Of a DNA stretch of 64,000 bases, positions 18,086 through 27,600 are shown in pieces. The notes under the pieces are model-generated. The model was not told the origin of the DNA. It made no database searches and saw only the letters and a list, made by a program, of their open reading frames with translations. Origin of the DNA: Rubricoccus sp038746605 (lineage in GTDB: Bacteria; Bacteroidota; Rhodothermia; Rhodothermales; Rubricoccaceae); NCBI GenBank assembly GCA_038746605.1, contig JBCDKM010000007.1, forward strand, positions 124,001 through 188,000, written 5' to 3'. Both the position numbers and the translations under genes were made by a program. The first letter of the stretch is position 1. Each line of letters starts with the position of its first letter.

Positions 18086-19468
18086 TCAGTTGGTCAGGCT
18101 GCGGATCGGCGCGGGGATACGGCCGCCGCGCCTCGCGAAGACGGCGCTGGAGATCTGCGGCACGGCCTGGATGGGCGCTCGCCCGAGCAGCCCGCCGTAA
18201 TCCGCCCACTCGCCGACGCCCTTGCCGTGGACCGGCAGGATCCGCACGGCCGTCGTCTTGTCGTTGACCATCCCTATGGCGAACTCGTCGAAGAGGATGC
18301 CCGCGATGGTCTCCGCCGAGGTGTCGCCTGGGATGGCGACCATGTCTAGCCCGACGGAGCAGATCGCGCTCATGGCCTCCAATTTTTCGAGCGTGAGGTG
18401 GCCCTTCGCCGCCGCCTCGATCATCGCCTGATCCTCGGAGACGGGCATGAACGCCCCGCTCAGCCCACCGACGTGCCGCGCCGCCATCAGCCCGCCGCGC
18501 TTCACCGCTTCGTTCAGCATCGCGAGAGCAGCCGTGGTACCGGGGGCGCCCGCGTACTCCAGGCCCATCGCGACGAGGATGTCACCCACGGAGTCGCGCT
18601 CGGCGGGGGTGGGCGCGAGCGAGATGTCCACCACACCGAAGGGGATGCGCTGGCCTGTGCGGCGCGTGAGCGCCTCCGCCACGCGGCGGCCGATGAGCTC
18701 GCCCGCGCGCGTGATCTTGAACGCGGTCCGCTTGATGGCGTCGGTGACAGCACCGAAGTCCGCCGTATCGCCGAGTTGCTGGACGGCGCGGAGCACCACG
18801 CCCGGCCCTGAGATGCCGACGTTGATGGTGGCGCCGGGCTCGCTCGGCCCGTGGAAGGCGCCCGCTACGAAGGGGTTGTCTCCCACGGCGTTGCAGAAGG
18901 CGACGAACTTGGCGCAGCCGATGGAGTCGCGCTCGGCGGTGCGGCGGGCGGTCTCCTTGATCATCTTCGCGGTGACGAGCACGCCATCGGCGTTGATGCC
19001 CGCCTGCGTGCTGCCGAGGGCGAGGCTGGAGCAGACGCGGTGGGTCGTCGCGAGGGCCTCAGGGAGCGCCTCCACGAGGGCGCGGTCGCCCGGCGTGGTG
19101 CCCTTCTCCACGAGCGCGGAGAAGCCCGCGAGGTAGTCCACCCCGACCGCCTCGGCGGCCTGGTCGAGGGTGCGCGCGAGGCGGACGAAGTCGGCAGCAG
19201 AGAAGTTGTCCGCCACGAGCGCCGCGGGCGTGATGGAGCACCGCTTGTTCGCGATGGCGACGCCGTAGAGGCCCTCGATCTCTTTCGCGACCTCGACGTG
19301 GTGTCGCGCGGTCTGCGTGATGCGGTCGTAGATGTTCTGCCGCGTGCTCTCGGGGTCGCGACTGGCGCACCCCCGCAGACTGATTCCCAGCGTGACCGTG
19401 CGGATGTCGAAGGCGTCGGCCTCCGTCATGCGGACGGTTTCGAGGATTTCGTTGAGGGAGAGGGGCAA
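18086..19468 (-). CDS. UPF0210 (PFL-like) family protein
   Basis: 460 residues, a full-length member of the UPF0210/DUF711 family; the function is unknown, although the family is normally encoded next to a small ACT-domain (UPF0237) protein. Seen are ILETVRM near the start, DIRTVTLGISLRGC, IANKRCSITPAAL, and near the end EFAIGMVNDKTTAVRILPVHGK. The start appears to be a TTG at 19468 that falls inside a purine-rich repeat; the region before ILETVRM is only seven residues, so the original start may have been replaced when the four-helix-bundle gene came in. The ACT partner is still next door beyond that gene. Confidence 0.85.
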   Translation of the reverse strand: MPLSLNEILETVRMTEADAFDIRTVTLGISLRGCASRDPESTRQNIYDRITQTARHHVEVAKEIEGLYGVAIANKRCSITPAALVADNFSAADFVRLARTLDQAAEAVGVDYLAGFSALVEKGTTPGDRALVEALPEALATTHRVCSSLALGSTQAGINADGVLVTAKMIKETARRTAERDSIGCAKFVAFCNAVGDNPFVAGAFHGPSEPGATINVGISGPGVVLRAVQQLGDTADFGAVTDAIKRTAFKITRAGELIGRRVAEALTRRTGQRIPFGVVDISLAPTPAERDSVGDILVAMGLEYAGAPGTTAALAMLNEAVKRGGLMAARHVGGLSGAFMPVSEDQAMIEAAAKGHLTLEKLEAMSAICSVGLDMVAIPGDTSAETIAGILFDEFAIGMVNDKTTAVRILPVHGKGVGEWADYGGLLGRAPIQAVPQISSAVFARRGGRIPAPIRSLTN

Positions 19469-19487
19469 GGGGGAAGAGGGAAGGGGG
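19467..19487 (+). repeat. Purine tract, left flank of the four-helix-bundle gene
   Basis: AAGGGGGAAGAGGGAAGGGGG abuts the stop codon of the four-helix-bundle gene and overlaps the TTG start of the UPF0210 gene. The reverse-complement type recurs at 19881-19911, so the gene sits between inverted tracts. Confidence 0.6.
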
Positions 19488-19916
19488 CTATCGTCGAAGC
19501 GAGACGATGAGCCCTTGCAACTGGCGACGGAGTCGTTCGGTGTCTTCGCGAACCTGGCGCGCGTGTTCGTCGGATAGATAGCCTACGCGCTGGGCAATGA
19601 CAGCCTGAGTTCGGACTTCGTACAGAGAGCCTCGCGCGATGAGTAGAAACCGGATGTAGTCCTTTCGGGACCCTCGGCCCCATCCCTCCGCGATGTTGGA
19701 TGCGATGGAGACGGCTGCGCGCCGGATCTGGGAGGTCAGGCCGAACTGCTCATGCGAGAGGAAAGACTCACTGAATCGGTACACAGTCTCGGCAAGGTCG
19801 ATCGCAGCGTTCCAGACGCGGAGGTCTTCGTAGCTGTTGACAGGACCTCCGTCCGGCTCAGAGACGGTCCAGGAGATTCCCTCCTCCCCCTTCCCATATC
19901 CCTCTTCCCCCGTCAT
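19488..19916 (-). CDS. Four-helix-bundle protein (IVP/S23 family)
   Basis: A 142-residue member of the four-helix-bundle family first known from proteins encoded by 23S rRNA intervening sequences. Diagnostic pieces are YEDLRVWNAAIDLAETVY, LTSQIRRAAVSIASNIAEG and the GRGSRKDYIRFLLIARGSLYE helix. The role of these free-standing copies is not established. The ATG overlaps the ACT gene stop (ATGA), and the first dozen residues (GEEGYGKGEEG) are encoded by the right-hand repeat tract, which is unusual. It separates an ACT gene from its usual UPF0210 partner, which suggests that it arrived by insertion. Confidence 0.85.
   Translation of the reverse strand: MTGEEGYGKGEEGISWTVSEPDGGPVNSYEDLRVWNAAIDLAETVYRFSESFLSHEQFGLTSQIRRAAVSIASNIAEGWGRGSRKDYIRFLLIARGSLYEVRTQAVIAQRVGYLSDEHARQVREDTERLRRQLQGLIVSLRR
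19881..19911 (+). repeat. Pyrimidine tract, right flank of the four-helix-bundle gene
   Basis: A CCCCCTTCCC and CCCTCTTCCCCC run, the inverted partner of 19467-19487 with a TAT interruption. It encodes the amino end of the four-helix-bundle protein. Confidence 0.6.
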
Positions 19917-20344
19917 GGCCGATGCATCGCCTGAAAGAGTTCCTCGTGCTGCGCGAGCACGCGAGCGCCGAGGGCCTCACCGCGCGACTGGAGGTGCTCG
20001 CGAAGGGTAGCGAGGGACGGGCCACCAGCGGGAAGGTCGGCGAAGAGGACGACGGTGAAGTAGCCCTGGAGCACTTTCTGGGAGACATCGAGGACGTTGA
20101 CGCCGTGGGCGGCCAACTCGCCGGTGAGTGCCGCGAGGACGCCGGGCGTGTCGCGCCCGTAGGCGGTGACGACGAAGCGGGTGTCGCCAGGGGCGGGGCC
20201 GTCGTCGGGAGCGGCGGGCGTGGCCGTGGGAGTGCTGCGTTCGGCGTGGAGTACCGCTCGCGCGATGTGCTCCACACGCTCCGGTGTCGCCTCGTCGCCG
20301 AGGGCATGGGCGATGCGGTCGATGAGGGCGCGAACGTCGGGCAC
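19913..20344 (-). CDS. ACT-domain protein (UPF0237-like)
   Basis: 143 residues. The carboxyl-terminal 90 residues form an ACT domain of the glycine-cleavage-repressor-like type: RFVVTAYGRDTPGVLAALTGELAAHGVNVLDVSQ is the clearest stretch. An amino-terminal helix pair (ALIDRIAHALG and VEHIARAVLHAER) and a Pro/Ala linker precede it, which is longer than the usual 90-residue UPF0237 protein. The GTG at 20344 was chosen because the frame upstream is just composition. The family is thought to sense a small molecule, possibly an amino acid; it is the standard partner of UPF0210. Confidence 0.75.
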   Translation of the reverse strand: MPDVRALIDRIAHALGDEATPERVEHIARAVLHAERSTPTATPAAPDDGPAPGDTRFVVTAYGRDTPGVLAALTGELAAHGVNVLDVSQKVLQGYFTVVLFADLPAGGPSLATLREHLQSRGEALGARVLAQHEELFQAMHRP

Positions 20345-20409
20345 GGGCAGGGCGGTGAGGGGCCGAAAGCTACGGAGGGCGGAGACGGACGAAGCGGGAA
20401 TGGGTGACT

Positions 20410-20429
20410 CCGCCTCGGCACCGAGGCGG
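20410..20429. repeat. CCGCCTCGG palindrome in a divergent gap
   Basis: CCGCCTCGG CA CCGAGGCGG lies between the starts of the ACT gene and the nitrilase gene, where no gene ends. Confidence 0.8.
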
Positions 20430-20471
20430 GCAGAGCCGCGATCTTCTCGTCCCCAGCGCCCAATCCCGCCA

Positions 20472-21293
20472 GTGAAACTCGCCCTCGTCCAGCAGCCCGC
20501 CACACCGGACCTCGACGCCAACCTCGCGCGCGGCCTCGCCGCCTTCGACCGCGCCGCCGACGCCGGAGCCGACCTCGTCGCCTTCGCGGAACTGGCGTTC
20601 CACCCGTTCTGGCCGCAGCGCCACGCTACGCCCGAGACCCTCGCGCACGCCGAGTCACTCGATGGTCCCACCGTCACAGCGTTCCGAGAGCGCGCGAAGG
20701 CACGCGGCGTGGTCGTCGTGCTCAACCTCTTCGAGAGGGAGGGAGACCGGACGTTCGACTCCTCGCCGGTCATCGACGCAGACGGATCGTTACTCGGCGT
20801 GACGCGGATGATCCACATCACGGACTACGAGGCCTTCCACGAGAAGGGGTACTACGCACCCGGCGATCAGGGGCTGCCAGTTTACGATACCAAGGCGGGA
20901 CGCATCGGCGTCGCGATCTGCTACGACCGGCACTACCCGGAGGCCATGCGCGCCCTCGCGCTGGACGGGGCTGACGTGGTCATCGTGCCGCAGGCCGGGG
21001 CGGTGGGAGAGTGGCCCGAGGGCCTCTACGAGGCAGAGATGCAGGTCGCCGCCTTCCAGAATGGCTACTACACCGCGCTGGTCAATCGCGTCGGACCGGA
21101 GGAGCGGCTGATGTTCGCGGGCGAGAGCTTCGTCTGCGCGCCGGACGGCCGGGTGATCGCGCGGGCCGACGAGGGCACCGAGGAGATCCTCTATGCCGAC
21201 CTCGACCTGATTGCCGTGCAGGAGAGTCATGCCCGAAAGCTGTTTCTCCGCGACCGGCGTCCAGAACTCTACGCGGGTTGGCTCGCCCGGTAG
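20472..21293 (+). CDS. Carbon-nitrogen hydrolase (nitrilase family)
   Basis: A 273-residue nitrilase-superfamily amidase resembling N-carbamoylputrescine amidases and beta-ureidopropionases. The catalytic Glu is in AFAELAF (Glu40) and the Cys in VAICYDRHYPE (Cys150). The stretch that normally reads RKxH, and holds the catalytic Lys, reads TRMIHI here, so the position is Met; the Lys in HEKGYY (125) is the other conserved site. It could be a variant subfamily or a non-hydrolase. The GTG at 20472 starts the first beta strand (KLALVQQP). Substrate unknown. Confidence 0.8.
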   Translation: MKLALVQQPATPDLDANLARGLAAFDRAADAGADLVAFAELAFHPFWPQRHATPETLAHAESLDGPTVTAFRERAKARGVVVVLNLFEREGDRTFDSSPVIDADGSLLGVTRMIHITDYEAFHEKGYYAPGDQGLPVYDTKAGRIGVAICYDRHYPEAMRALALDGADVVIVPQAGAVGEWPEGLYEAEMQVAAFQNGYYTALVNRVGPEERLMFAGESFVCAPDGRVIARADEGTEEILYADLDLIAVQESHARKLFLRDRRPELYAGWLAR

Positions 21294-21317
21294 CCCCGCC
21301 TCGGCACCGAGGCGGGG
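21294..21317. repeat. CCGCCTCGG palindrome, 2-base loop
   Basis: CCCCGCCTCGG CA CCGAGGCGGGG, directly after the nitrilase stop and directly before the kinase stop, between convergent genes. Confidence 0.85.
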
Positions 21318-21321
21318 AGGG

Positions 21322-23886
21322 TCAGAGACTCGCGAGGGCCTCCTCCAGTCGGCGACGTGTTTCGGCGTCAGGGTCGGCGGCTAGCGCGGCGCGAAGGTGA
21401 GGCTGGGCCTCGATGGCACGGCCTGCCCGGACGAGCGCGAGGCCGAGGTCGCCCCGAACGCCCAGCGTCGCGGCGTGCTCAGCGCCGAGGGACGCAGAGA
21501 GCATCTGGACAGCGCGTTCTCCCTCGCGGATGGCGTCTCGGGTCCGGCCGAGGGTTCGAAGCGTGTTCGCGCGGCCTGCTACCGGAAACGCACGGAGGAA
21601 GTGACCCTCCGGCATCACGTCCGTGTAGATCGCCTCGGCGCGGTCGTACAGCGCGAGGGCGTCTGCGCCGCGTCCTGGCATCTGACCGTAGAGCGCCGCG
21701 AGGTTCTGCACCGTCCCAGCTGTCTCCCGGTGCTGCTCGCCGTAGACCGCCTCGCGGACTTGTAGCGCCCGGCGGTACAGGGGCTCGGCGCGTCCGTGCT
21801 CGTCGGCATTGGCAAGCCGGAGAGCCCAGTTGTTGAGAACGGTCGCGAGGGTAGGATGCTGCGAGCCGTAGGCGGTCCCTAAGATTCCGACGGAGCGTGC
21901 GAAGAGCGAGTCTGCCGTCGCGAGATCGTCGCGGTCGGCGGCGAGGCCCGCCAACTCCGTGAGCGCTTCTGCAGTCTGGGGATGATTCGCGCCGTAGAGG
22001 CCTGCCTTCAGCGCGACGGCCTCCTGCTGGAGCAGCCAGGCCTGCGCGTAGCCCTCGGGTGTCCACTCGCTGGCGTAGCTCGTCGAGAGGTTGTCCAGGG
22101 CGGCGGCGAGGCTGCGGCGGGCGTCCTCGCCCTCGCGCTCGCGGAGCGCTGAGATCGCGCGCTGGAGGAGGTCGCGCGCTTCGTCTGTCTGGCCCATCTC
22201 GCCTAGGACGACGGCAAAGTCGGCCTGTACGTCGGGGAGGTCCGCCTCGGAGGTTTCCTGGAGGAGGTCGCGGTAGATGCGCTCGCTGGTCTCGTAGTCG
22301 TCGAGATAGGTGCGGGTCCAGGCATGCCACCCTCGCGCGAGGGTGCGGGCGGGGTGTCCCGGCGCGAGGCCTGAGGCGGACTCGGCCGCGAGCCCCGCCA
22401 CGGAGTCGGCGGCGAGGGGATCGCCGAGACCGAGGTGCGACGAGGCGACGACGCTCAGCAACTCGGCGCGAAGCGCGGGGCGGTCGGCGAGGTCGAAGCG
22501 GAGCCGCTCAGTGGCGGAGGTGAGGAACTGCGAGACGGTGAGGTCGCGGTCGCCGCCAGCAGTCGGGTCTACGCCTTCGAAGAGATCTACGAGGACACGG
22601 TTGAGGGCCTCGGCACGGTCGCGCTCTTCCGCGACGCGCTGCGTCTGGACAGTGGCGGTGACGCCCCACCCCACGATGAGAAGCAGCGCGAGTGCTGCCG
22701 CCGCCACGGCACCCCTATGTCTCCTCACAAAGCGCCGGAGCCGGTACATCGCGCCCAGACCTCGCGCCTCCACAGGCTCGCCGGAGAGATGACGATGCAC
22801 ATCGCGTGCGAGGGCCTCCGCGCTGGGGTAGCGTGCCTCGGGCTCCTTGCGAAGGGCCGCGAGGCAAATGTGGTCGAGGTCGCCCCGGAGCCGCCTCGCG
22901 CGATGGTGGGGCGCGCCCACCGTCTCCGTCTCCAGCGTGACAGCATCCGAAGGGCGCGTGGGCTCCGTCTCCAGAATCGCACGCTCCATCGCGGCGCGAG
23001 CGCGGGTGTCCAGCCGGTAGGGCCGCGTGCCCGTGAGGAGTTCATAGAGGAGCACACCGAGGGCGTACACGTCCGTCGCGGTCGTGATCTCGTCACCGCG
23101 GATCTGCTCGGGCGCAGCGTAGGCGGGGGTGAGCGGAGCGCCGTGCGTCTGCGTCAGCGCAGGGTCGGCCTCGTCCAGCACCTTCGCGATGCCGAAGTCG
23201 AGGAGCTTCACGGAGGGGGACGAGGCATGAGGGAAGGGGGAAGAGTCGCCCGTCTCCTCCTCTCCCTCGGTGACGAGAACATTCGCAGGCTTCAAGTCCC
23301 GATGCACCACGAGCCGGGCATGGGCGAACTGGACGGCTTCGCAGACGCGCGCGAAGAGAGCCAGTCGCTCCTCCACGCTCAGGCGGTGGCGCTCAGCGTA
23401 GGCCGTGATCGGCTCGCCCTCCACGAACTCCATCGCGAAGTAGGGTCTCCCGCCGGGCGTGAGGCCGCCGTCCAGGATCCGCGCGATGGCAGGGTGATCC
23501 AGCCGCGCGAGAATCCGGCGCTCCGCGAGGAAGCGCCGCGCGTCGCCGGAGCGGAAGACCTTCAGCGCGACGATCTGCTCGAAGGTGCCGTCCTCGCGCT
23601 CGGCGCGCCAGACGGTCCCCATCCCGCCCTCGCCGATCCGCTCTGCGAGCACGTACGGCCCGACGCGGCTACCCGGGCGGAGGCCGTCCGTGGGTGCGAT
23701 CTCGTCCGAGAGGGAGCGGAAGAAGCCGGTCGCTTCCGCCTCGGCGGCGAGAAGCGTCTCCACTTCGAGCCGGATCTCCAGGTCGGGTTCTTCTGCCAGC
23801 CGGACGGCGCGGTCCTCGAGCGTGAGATCGGCCACAGCCTCGAAGAGGGCGTCGATGCGGAGCCAGCGGTCGGGATCGGGGGTCAT
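21322..23886 (-). CDS. Ser/Thr protein kinase with TPR-like sensor region
   Basis: 854 residues: an amino-terminal segment typical of sigma-linked kinases, a Hanks-type kinase domain (GEGGMG 85-90, VALK 106-109, HRDLKPANVLV, LDFGIAK, APEQ), one membrane segment (AAAALALLLIVGWGVTATV, about residue 420-440), then about 400 residues of TPR-like helical repeats in the periplasm or cytosol. An insert rich in Glu, Ser and Pro lies between NVLV and VKLLDFG, encoded by a CTCTTCCCCCTTCCC tract. The ATG at 23886 was preferred over an upstream TTG. The gene follows an ECF sigma gene by 32 bases; such pairs are common in this lineage, the kinase probably acting on or with the sigma factor. Confidence 0.9.
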   Translation of the reverse strand: MTPDPDRWLRIDALFEAVADLTLEDRAVRLAEEPDLEIRLEVETLLAAEAEATGFFRSLSDEIAPTDGLRPGSRVGPYVLAERIGEGGMGTVWRAEREDGTFEQIVALKVFRSGDARRFLAERRILARLDHPAIARILDGGLTPGGRPYFAMEFVEGEPITAYAERHRLSVEERLALFARVCEAVQFAHARLVVHRDLKPANVLVTEGEEETGDSSPFPHASSPSVKLLDFGIAKVLDEADPALTQTHGAPLTPAYAAPEQIRGDEITTATDVYALGVLLYELLTGTRPYRLDTRARAAMERAILETEPTRPSDAVTLETETVGAPHHRARRLRGDLDHICLAALRKEPEARYPSAEALARDVHRHLSGEPVEARGLGAMYRLRRFVRRHRGAVAAAALALLLIVGWGVTATVQTQRVAEERDRAEALNRVLVDLFEGVDPTAGGDRDLTVSQFLTSATERLRFDLADRPALRAELLSVVASSHLGLGDPLAADSVAGLAAESASGLAPGHPARTLARGWHAWTRTYLDDYETSERIYRDLLQETSEADLPDVQADFAVVLGEMGQTDEARDLLQRAISALREREGEDARRSLAAALDNLSTSYASEWTPEGYAQAWLLQQEAVALKAGLYGANHPQTAEALTELAGLAADRDDLATADSLFARSVGILGTAYGSQHPTLATVLNNWALRLANADEHGRAEPLYRRALQVREAVYGEQHRETAGTVQNLAALYGQMPGRGADALALYDRAEAIYTDVMPEGHFLRAFPVAGRANTLRTLGRTRDAIREGERAVQMLSASLGAEHAATLGVRGDLGLALVRAGRAIEAQPHLRAALAADPDAETRRRLEEALASL
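23216..23262 (-). repeat. G-rich insert in kinase loop before DFG
   Basis: A run including GAGGGAAGGGGGAAGAG (plus strand) codes for a Glu/Ser/Pro-rich loop between the catalytic loop and the DFG motif. The other kinase gene has an unrelated but equally G-rich insert at the same protein position (46010-46060). Confidence 0.5.
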
Positions 23887-23918
23887 GCCGGAATCACGCA
23901 AGCGGCGCGCGCGAGGGA

Positions 23919-24542
23919 TCAGCCGCCGGGTGTGTCCGCCTCGGGACGGTCGGAGGGGATGCCGAGGTGGGCCGGGTCATCGGAGAGCGCGCGGTAGAGC
24001 CAGGCCTGCGCCATTCGCCAGTCGCGCTTGACCGTCGGCGTGGAGACACCGAGGGCGGCGGCGGTTTCCGCCACGGTCATGTCGCCGAAAAAGCGGCATT
24101 CCACGACGCGCGCCTTCCGCTCGTCCAACGCCCCGAGACGGTCCAGCGCGGCATCCAGCGCGAGAACCGTCGCGTCATGGTCAGCGGTGCCAACGAAGCG
24201 GGCGGCATCGGTCAGATCGATCCGTGCGAGGTCGCCGCCACGTTTCTGAGCGCCGCGCTTCCGGGCATGGTCCACGAGGACGTGCCGCATCGCCTTGGCG
24301 GCCACGCCCAGAAAGTGGCTCCGGCCCTCGAAGTCCGCGAGTGCACCGTCTGCGAGGCGGAGATACGCCTCGTGTACGAGCGCGGTCGTGTTCATCGTCG
24401 CGAGAGACGGACCTTGACGGACCTGCTCTGCGAGCCGTCGCAACTCGGCGTAGACGAGCGGGAAGAGCCGGTCCAGGGCGTCGTCGTCCCCGGCGTTGAG
24501 GGCACCGAGGAGGCGAGTCACCTCGGAGGGTTCGGGCGTCAT
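23919..24542 (-). CDS. ECF RNA polymerase sigma factor
   Basis: 207 residues, of the ECF type often found beside TPR kinases. Region 2 is seen as DALDRLFPLVYAELRRLA and TALVHEAYLRL, with FLGVAAKAMRHVLVDHARKR; region 4 as ERKARVVECRFFGDMTVAETAAALGVSTPTVKRDW, a helix-turn-helix. The carboxyl tail (IPSDRPEADTPGG) is encoded by a decayed copy of the CCGCCTCGG palindrome. It lies just before the kinase gene on the same strand. No anti-sigma gene is next to it. Confidence 0.9.
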   Translation of the reverse strand: MTPEPSEVTRLLGALNAGDDDALDRLFPLVYAELRRLAEQVRQGPSLATMNTTALVHEAYLRLADGALADFEGRSHFLGVAAKAMRHVLVDHARKRGAQKRGGDLARIDLTDAARFVGTADHDATVLALDAALDRLGALDERKARVVECRFFGDMTVAETAAALGVSTPTVKRDWRMAQAWLYRALSDDPAHLGIPSDRPEADTPGG

Positions 24543-24622
24543 GATCCCCGGAAGGCGAGGGCTGCGTGGTGGAAGAGAGGCCGCCTTCTGCGGCGTTCCT
24601 AGAGTATAGCTGCTCCCGCGCC

Positions 24623-27600
24623 GTGCCCCGATTCCTCGCGCTCCTCCTCGTGCTGGCGGCTCCCGCCACGCTCGCCCAGACCCCCGACGACCTCCAGGCG
24701 GCCTACGCCGAGGCGGAGGCCGATCTTCGGACCATGCTCAGCCTCCGCCAACTCACCGACGCGGAGACGGAGTACGTCGTCTCCTGTGTCCTGTACGAGC
24801 GGCCACCGAGCGAGAATGAACCGTGCGACCTGAGCCGCTTGATGGAGCTGCTGTCGCGAGACGAGGTGGCCGACCTCGATCCGACCGAGCGCGAGCCCCA
24901 GATTCCCGACGAGGAATCGAACGACATCCAGCCGCTCGACCCTGCCTCGTTCCCGAGTCCATTCGACCCGAATGCACCGATTCTGCGGCATACGCTCGCG
25001 GCTCCGCGCGTGACCGTCGCCTACGCGCCTTCCGGCGAGTGGGCCGTCGCATCCGGCCGACCCGCCCTCGACCTTCGCCGCGCGGATGTGGTGCTCTCGG
25101 ACGGACTGCGCGAGGAGGTGCGGGCATTCGTCGGTAGCCTGTCGGGACGCCGGACGCTGGCGTTCGGCCCCGAGGGCGTCGCTGCCGGGTTGGACCAGAG
25201 CGGCAGGCTGCACGTCGCCTCCCACCGCTCTCCCGAGGCGGTCTCCTGCACGGCTCACCTGGACGCCCTCGCCGAGCAGGCGCCCGATGCAGACCCTGAC
25301 GCTATCCTCGCGCTCCACCCGCAGACGTGCGAGTGGGTCCTCGCCTCCGCAGCCGAGGCCACGGCGTCCGGCACGCGGTGGGCGAGCTTCGCGCGCGTCG
25401 TCCAGTCTCGCCTGGAGGCGGGTGAGCGCCCTGCGATTGCGTTCACGCCCGATGGCGAGAGCTACGTCGGGATCACCGGCACACGCGTGATCCGAGGTCC
25501 GGGGATTCCCCTCGCGTTCGAGGCGTTCGTTCGCTCCGCCCAGCGCGATTCGTTCTCCGTCACCAACCGAGGCACGCTCGCGCCCATTGGCGAGGTGCAG
25601 GCTGTCGCCTTCGACCCGGCCCGGTTTTCCACCGAGGCGGGCGAGGTCACGGGCGTCGTGATCGTCGGCACGCGAGGCTACCGGGCGCGAGGGGTGGAGA
25701 GTGCCGTCTGCGATGCGGTGGAAGCGGTCCTCGGCCTGGACCCCGCCACCGTCTGGCGCGAGGCCGTCTGCTCCGACGCCGTCGCGAGTCCGCCCGCCTC
25801 GGCAGCGCCGCCGGAGGCGCCATTCGCATTCGCGCCGGAGCGCCCCCGGCTGGCGGTCGTTGTGCACGGCATCACGCCCGGCCCCGGCGACGACCCGGCC
25901 CACAACGTCGGCACGGTGCACCACACGACGTACTACTGGGGCTGGGATTTCCTCAGCAGCCTCCTCGGACAGAGCGGCGGCACGGGCTACCTGATGCAGC
26001 CCGACGGTTCGACGCGCGCCATCGGCGGTCAGCAGTGGCGCGACTGCTCCGGCGAGATGCCCACCGTGAGCAGCGATTACTCCGCCTACGAGGCCTGTCA
26101 GGCGCAGACGCCCTGGCCGTATCACCTCTGGCAGATGCAGACCGCCCGAGGCACAGCACCCGCGCCCGTCGTGCTGAACCAGTCGCGGATCCCGGATTCT
26201 GGCGGATACCTCGGTGCCCTCGTGACCTATCGCGATGGCGCTGTCGCCTACGAGGAGCAGGTCGCCGCGACCGTGGAGCAGGTCTACGCGCGCTATCAGC
26301 ACGTCTTTGGGCACCTCGCACCTGAGCGCCAGCCCCAACTCTACTTCGTCGTCCACAGCTTCGGAGGGATCGTCGCCCGGACGCTCCTCTCGCTTGGCGA
26401 CGACGACACGTTCGCGGCGCTCCAGACCGCCGCGCCCACCCTCTACACAGACGATCTCCGTCAGCGTGCCGCCTTCCTGCGGGATCGCACCGTGCTCCTC
26501 GCGACGATGAGCACGCCCCACAAGGGCTCGCCACTGATCGACTTCTCGGCTGACCTCACCGCGTCCATCCGGCAGTACGACATCGTCGGTCTGGACGATG
26601 TCCGCGATGCGTTCGATGGCGTGGCCGGGTTCATCGGCGGAGAGCGGGCGGCGTACGACAACATCCGCGCCCTCGCGCGGGACGACGATGCCGTCAACCG
26701 CACCCTCCTCCATCCCGCGAAGGCCCGGCGCGGCGACGGCTCCCTGGTGCCCATCTACACCCTCGGCGGGCGCAGCCCCGGCGGCTCCTTCTTCGTCACG
26801 CCCAAGCAACTCTTCGACCCTGCCCAGACGCGTGCTTCCATCGCGGACGTGTTCCTCTCCGGGCGGCACGGAAAGGAAGCCGCGGCCCAGTTCATCTTCG
26901 ACCGCCTCCTCGGCCGCTTCCGCTACGGTGCTGCCGATGCCGCCCCCTGGGGCCATGCGCGGGAGCCTCTCGGCGATCTCCTCACCGTGCCGCATCGCGG
27001 CCCTTCGCCGGACGTACTAGCGGGGCAAGCGAGCGTGGATCAGGAGATCGCGAACGAACTGGTGACACTCACGGGTCCGAGTCGCTACGGCTACCGCTGG
27101 GCCTCGGACGGCGTCTACGACAGTGACGGGTTGGTCGGCTTCGCGTCCGCTCACGGGCTAGACCTCGTGGGCAGCGGCGAGCGCGACTACTTCGAGCACG
27201 GCCAGACGTGGAGCGTGGCGGATTCCGTCGCGGACGGCTCGTGGTACCGGCTCTTTCGCTCGAAGTACGGCGATCTTTTTCCGTGGGATCGCGACAATCA
27301 CGGCTCGCTGATGTTCAACGTCGGCAACGGGCTCTTCCTGCACAACACGCTGCTCCTGCATGCCGGGCCACGTGTGGGCGGATCAGCATGGAGCGGGTGG
27401 GACACCGGGTTCAGCGCGCCGCTGCCCCAAGAACGGGTGGTGGAGGTCGAGGTGACACGGCTGAAGGCCATCGGGGAGACCGCAGAATCCGAGATCAACG
27501 GCGGTGCGGAATGGCGGGTCTACCTCCAGACCGGGCAGAGGATCACGGTCCGCGAACCTGGAAACGGAAACGACTGGCGAGGGAGCGCGCTCTCCGCGCA

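Noticed and set aside
24599..26995. A 798-codon minus-strand open frame
   Set aside because: Antisense to the lipase-like gene, low-complexity and without any domain.
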